Source of the DNA: Collybiopsis luxurians FD-317 M1
Lineage: Eukaryota > Basidiomycota > Agaricomycetes > Agaricales > Omphalotaceae
Direction: 5' to 3'
DNA length: 64,000 nucleotides
Assembly (NCBI GenBank): GCA_000827265.1
Contig: KN834753.1
Span: forward strand, 1,270,686 to 1,334,685
Made by a program: the position numbers and the translations under genes. A model generated the notes under the pieces. That model was not told where the DNA came from and searched no databases. It worked only from the letters and a program-made list of their open reading frames with translations. Shown here in pieces: positions 60,196-64,000 of the stretch. Within the stretch, counting starts at the first letter, position 1, and each line of letters starts with the position of its first letter.

Positions 60196-63100
60196 TCAAG
60201 CAAGAAATGAATCATGGGGTACCCGTTCTCTGTCGTGGGCGAAGAAGTGGACGCATCTGTTGCACACCTTGTTCAGCGACGAGCGGAGAATGTAAGAAAG
60301 TTTAGGACTCACTATTTCTTTGAATACTGGCAATAGCGTAGGTATACGCGTCAACTCTGGTGGGTTGATAATCTGTTTCCCTTTCGTCCGGCGTTTCTTC
60401 GTCTTCTCAGAACGAGGATCAGAGTCTATAGATGGTCTGGCGGGCGTTTGTTTTTCAAAGTCCGAGAATGATTGTGAGGAGGGATTAGGAGGTAATGGCT
60501 TCGATAATGCGAAATGCGGCAGAGCCGGAACAGGTGGAGCATTCTGAATATCATGACTGCGACGAGGTAGCTGGTTCATTGCAGTCATTGAACGAGAAGT
60601 CTTTAACGGAAGTGAGTCGTGACGTCTGCGCTCGTCGGGTGGTCGGCTTCCAGATCTCGGATTAAGAGACCGTGACGGAGATACCTGTGTAGCTGTCGTA
60701 CGTGACCGTTGCAAATCAAGACTCTTCGGAGGCAGAGGCGGAGGAGGAGGTTCAGCACTCTCAGCACTTTCTTCGCTGCTGTCAGAATCATCCTCCGAGT
60801 CAGTCTCGTATTCGGTTGATGATCCCTCTCCTTCGTCTTCCTCCTCTTCCTCACTGTCATCTTCCGCATCTTCGGCAGCGACGTCATCTGCATCACCTTG
60901 TACAATATCTCCAAAGCTGATCTCTCCTACCACACCATCAACCAGCGCCTTCGTAACTTGGTCTTCTGCGTCGGCGTCATTCCGAGCTTGTGTCCGACCG
61001 AACCGCCGCCGAATCTTGTCCTCGTACAAAAGCTTCAATTTGTAATGGTATAGGGCCACCTTATCGACTTCTGCTAATATTTCCGCTCTCTCCGGGCCCT
61101 TGTGAGGAAGTATAAATTCAAGACTGATCGGCTGGCCAAGTCCTTCGCGCATAAAAGTGAGGAAAAGTTCGATCCATCGCATTAGACTGTCGAATAGACC
61201 TTCGCCCTTGGAATGTACCTTGTGGACAAAGTTGTAGAAAGACTGCTCGTGGCGCTGGATTAAATCAATGAAAGCTTGCACGGTACGATTTGGATCTTCC
61301 TGAGATACTGTAAACGAAATTAAACTCATTTAAACCAAGGATAGGCAGTAATACGTACGGTCCTCGCTCTGCTCTACAGTCCTGATAAGATCACTGATAA
61401 AACTTTGAAGGTCCCCGATGGAATCAGCTATACTAGCAGCTCGGTAGACCTGAGCCAACGGAGAGTAGAAAATTGTTATGATATCTTTCAGAAGCTCAGA
61501 AGTGAAGCCCTGGACTCATTAGCATAAAGATCCAAAAAATGATACAATTGATCAACTAACCTCGAAAACTAGCGCAATTAATTGTTCTCTGTCCCTCAAC
61601 CGTGTATACAAATGTGCCAACACTTTCAAATCCTCGTATAGCCAAGCATCATCATCTTGCGGGCCATCGTCGTCATCGGAATCAGCCAATGTCTCCCTGT
61701 GCCTCATGTATACCGCATGAGCCCGATTTGCCTTGGCTACTCGATGTAGCTGGGCTCGGGAGAGAACCGGTTCATCACCAGAACGAAGAACGATTGTAAG
61801 AAGATTGAGCTTTTCGGCGGCTAAAGTAGCAGAGAGTTAACAGACTCCATATATAGAATAAACTGAGGGACTTGCTTGCATCGGCCTTGAACATATCTTG
61901 AATCTCTCTGGGGGCATCAACAAAGCGTTTGATCTTCTCGCACATTACTGGGTCGTCAACCTTGGCCTTGACAGCTTCAATTTCCTCTTCGAGTACCTTG
62001 ACTTCTTCGGTCAAAGACCCAGTAAACATCCTAAAGAGCCCTTAATGGCCAAAAAGGTAGTACAACATGATATATCCCAGACCTTTGAGCAAGACTCCTT
62101 CCTCCAAAAGGCTGTGCAAGAAATAGGTCCAGCATGCCTTTTACGAGTCAATATATTCAGTGAGTCAAATAGAAAGCCACGTACTGCGAATCATTGCTAT
62201 AGGATTGCTTATCTTGAGCGCGGCCTTCATCATGAAATACGGCATTAATCCGTGGAGACGTTTCAAGTTTGCAAACGTTTGTGAGGCGTTGTCAGAAGCG
62301 ACTAGCTGTTGGAAGACCGTAGACGCCAATCTACGCAGGTGCTTAGGAAACTGATACGAAGAGGGTAAGGAGGTGCTTACGATATCCGAGCCCATTCCAA
62401 AACGGCACGGAAATTGGGAGGAAGAGCGCGCACGTCCGGGGTCTCTCTGATGACAGCAAAGACATGTGTAAGTCCGTCTACAAAAGATTTATTCTCGGTT
62501 TGTAGCAGGGGATGCGACATAACTTACCTTTTCCCATAATGTCCCCTTTCATATCCCTCACTGCGCCACGAAGGCTCTCAACTCGAGCAGCAATCTCCCG
62601 CGCAAACTTTTTTCGACCTTCCTCTCGCATCCGATCCGCCTCTTCACGCCATTGAGCGTCCTCGTGCTCTTCCTGGCTGAGAGTTGTGGGTCCAGCCAAG
62701 AGAAACGATTTCAAGACAGGGGAAGACGCAATTGTGGGAGATGATAACAAGGAGTGTAGATATGCCCTTAAGGTGAGGCGGTTCTTCTCGCGTGCTAGCC
62801 TATTCGAATGCTGGTAAGCAGGAGATAAAGGATTATCAGGGTAGTCTCCGTCGAATGACGGCGCTGGACTCGGGGCGAATGAAGCGCTCATTGGTGACGT
62901 AGAAGACGTTGGAACATTGACTACTGTTCGATCTTTGGCTGGAGGAGGATTGACGACCTCCTGAGGATGTGCTTTCCGTAGCTAGACCTATTATAAGCAT
63001 CCTTATCTCGATGATAGCACTCAGGACAGACTTCGTTTGCCAGTGTCCTAAAATCTCCATATCTCCGAGAAACAAACCAATCGGGATGATTCGAACGTCG

Positions 63101-63941
63101 GGTGCGAATGATAAATTCCTGTTCGTGTTGGGGGGTCGGGGTTACTACAACGATATTTAGAGTCAGTGAAAGAGGCGCGAACCTCGTGAGCTCGGCTCCT
63201 CATTCGGCCCTTATCCACTACTGTCCTGACGCTGACAATATTAACCTCGAAAATACCCTTTTGCTTTAAAGTCCGAGCTTCCCTCTTCTTTGCCAATGCC
63301 TCCAAATGGTCTAGATCCGACTGATTCAGACGTACGACTTCTTCAGGCTCTACGAGCTTTGTGGCAGCTCCCAGGAACAGAGCCAAGTTCCGCTCTATCC
63401 GGGCAAGGATATTGAGTCTTGCCGTTGAATGGTCGCCCTCATCTGAACCATCAAAAACAGATGTCGCGGTGAGGTTCCGCGAAAACAGCGCGCCCATGAA
63501 AGGCTGGAGTTTGTCAGAGTAGAAATTGTTGGGTGCAGCGGCCATGAATGGAAAGGTAAGGATGAACTGGCGGAACATGAATCGTAGAAATGGCAAATCG
63601 ATTGGTGGTGCGTCCTTGGGAGGAGGAGCAAATGGCGGGCCAAGATATGAAAATGTGGAGACGTTATTGAGCGGCGAGGTAGTGATATCGTCAAGTTCAC
63701 GTTCAAATTCGAGTTGAATAAGTGATTTCTTGAGATAGTGAGCGCGAAGAGGAGTAAGAACTTGATCGGGAGGCTGCTCATCTTGTTCCAAGACAGGTTC
63801 GGGACTATCTGACTGGTGTTGAGAAACATCGGAAACATCGGGAGTAGGTAACTCTGAGGGTGGTGGGGGTGCAGACCGGGTTGGACGGCGAGGGCGGTTG
63901 GGAGGACGAGCAGGACTATCCGTCGTCGTCATCGAGGACAT
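60196..63941 (-). CDS. PX-domain protein of the Ypr097w/Lec1 type
   Basis: Ten exons: 63183-63941, 63032-63118, 62528-62981, 62381-62477, 62185-62330, 62083-62137, 61876-62030, 61561-61820, 61359-61509, 60196-61307, giving 1091 residues. After a Pro-rich start comes a PXB-like helical region (LTPLRAHYLKKSLIQLEFER, LPFLRFMFRQFILTFPFMAA), then a split PX domain (FEVNIVSVRTVVDKGRMRSR, EFIIRTRRSNHPDWFVSRRY, GDFRTL). A long helical DUF3818-like region follows (SMLDLFLAQPFGGRSLAQRM, TVQAFIDLIQRHEQSFYNFV). PX domains bind phosphoinositides; yeast Lec1 acts in lipid distribution. Intron 7 (61821-61875) needs a GC donor (GCAAGT). Near the C-terminus is a strongly acidic run (about 60765-60880). A 45-nt in-frame GT-AG stretch near 60300 may be an optional last intron. 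Confidence 0.86.
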
Positions 63942-64000
63942 GGCAGTGGACGTGTAATAAGCGCCCGCGCAGCAGTATGAGTTGCCTGCCGTAATTTATC

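Overview
The window reads as nuclear DNA of a filamentous basidiomycete, most likely an agaricomycete mushroom. Genes are packed on both strands. Nearly every gene is split by introns of about 45-60 nt with GT-AG (sometimes GC-AG) ends. The gene families are those of Agaricomycetes. There are no operons, no rRNA and no complete tRNA. I rebuilt about 28 split genes exon by exon; almost all modelled introns restore a single frame and the coding sums divide by three. Names rest on recognised motifs only, because no search could be run.

Left part (1-20.7 kb): 5' end of the U3 snoRNP WD40 gene UTP15; TCTP; COX16; adenylosuccinate synthetase; an uncertain broken coding stretch; a multi-pass membrane protein; a DCAF-type WD40 protein; a CTK1/CDK12-like kinase with a very long Arg/Ser-rich N-terminus; a small helical protein; the DEAD-box helicase SPB4; an RNF126-like RING-H2 protein; an NDR-family kinase (Cbk1/Orb6 type).

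Middle part (20.7-46 kb): a secreted double-psi beta-barrel protein, a 2.35-kb gene-poor stretch, a P4-ATPase lipid flippase, a tRNA-Arg-like fragment, a secreted isochorismatase-like hydrolase, two uncharacterised proteins, an Osh4/Kes1-type sterol/PI4P transfer protein, a mitochondrial PDK/BCKDK-type kinase, MED20 and ORC4 on an 86-bp divergent promoter, a serine-rich single-pass membrane protein, and CipC.

Right part (46-64 kb): a patatin-type triacylglycerol lipase (SDP1/Tgl family), a PUB-domain protein, a 1492-residue repeat protein, COP9 signalosome subunit CSN4, a DUF1365 protein and a PX-domain protein of the yeast Ypr097w/Lec1 type.

The standout is the repeat gene at 50673-55792. 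Its core is nine short symmetric exons of two alternating types (five A, four B). All are bounded by phase-1 introns that cut a tyrosine codon after its first base. They encode dozens of Tyr-Pro motifs of the form YP-x-(F/L)-x-(I/L/M)-YP. Three further internal repeat families lie in the same protein. I recognise no described function for it. Other cross-gene observations are six required GC-AG introns and CACGTG boxes placed just upstream of several start codons.
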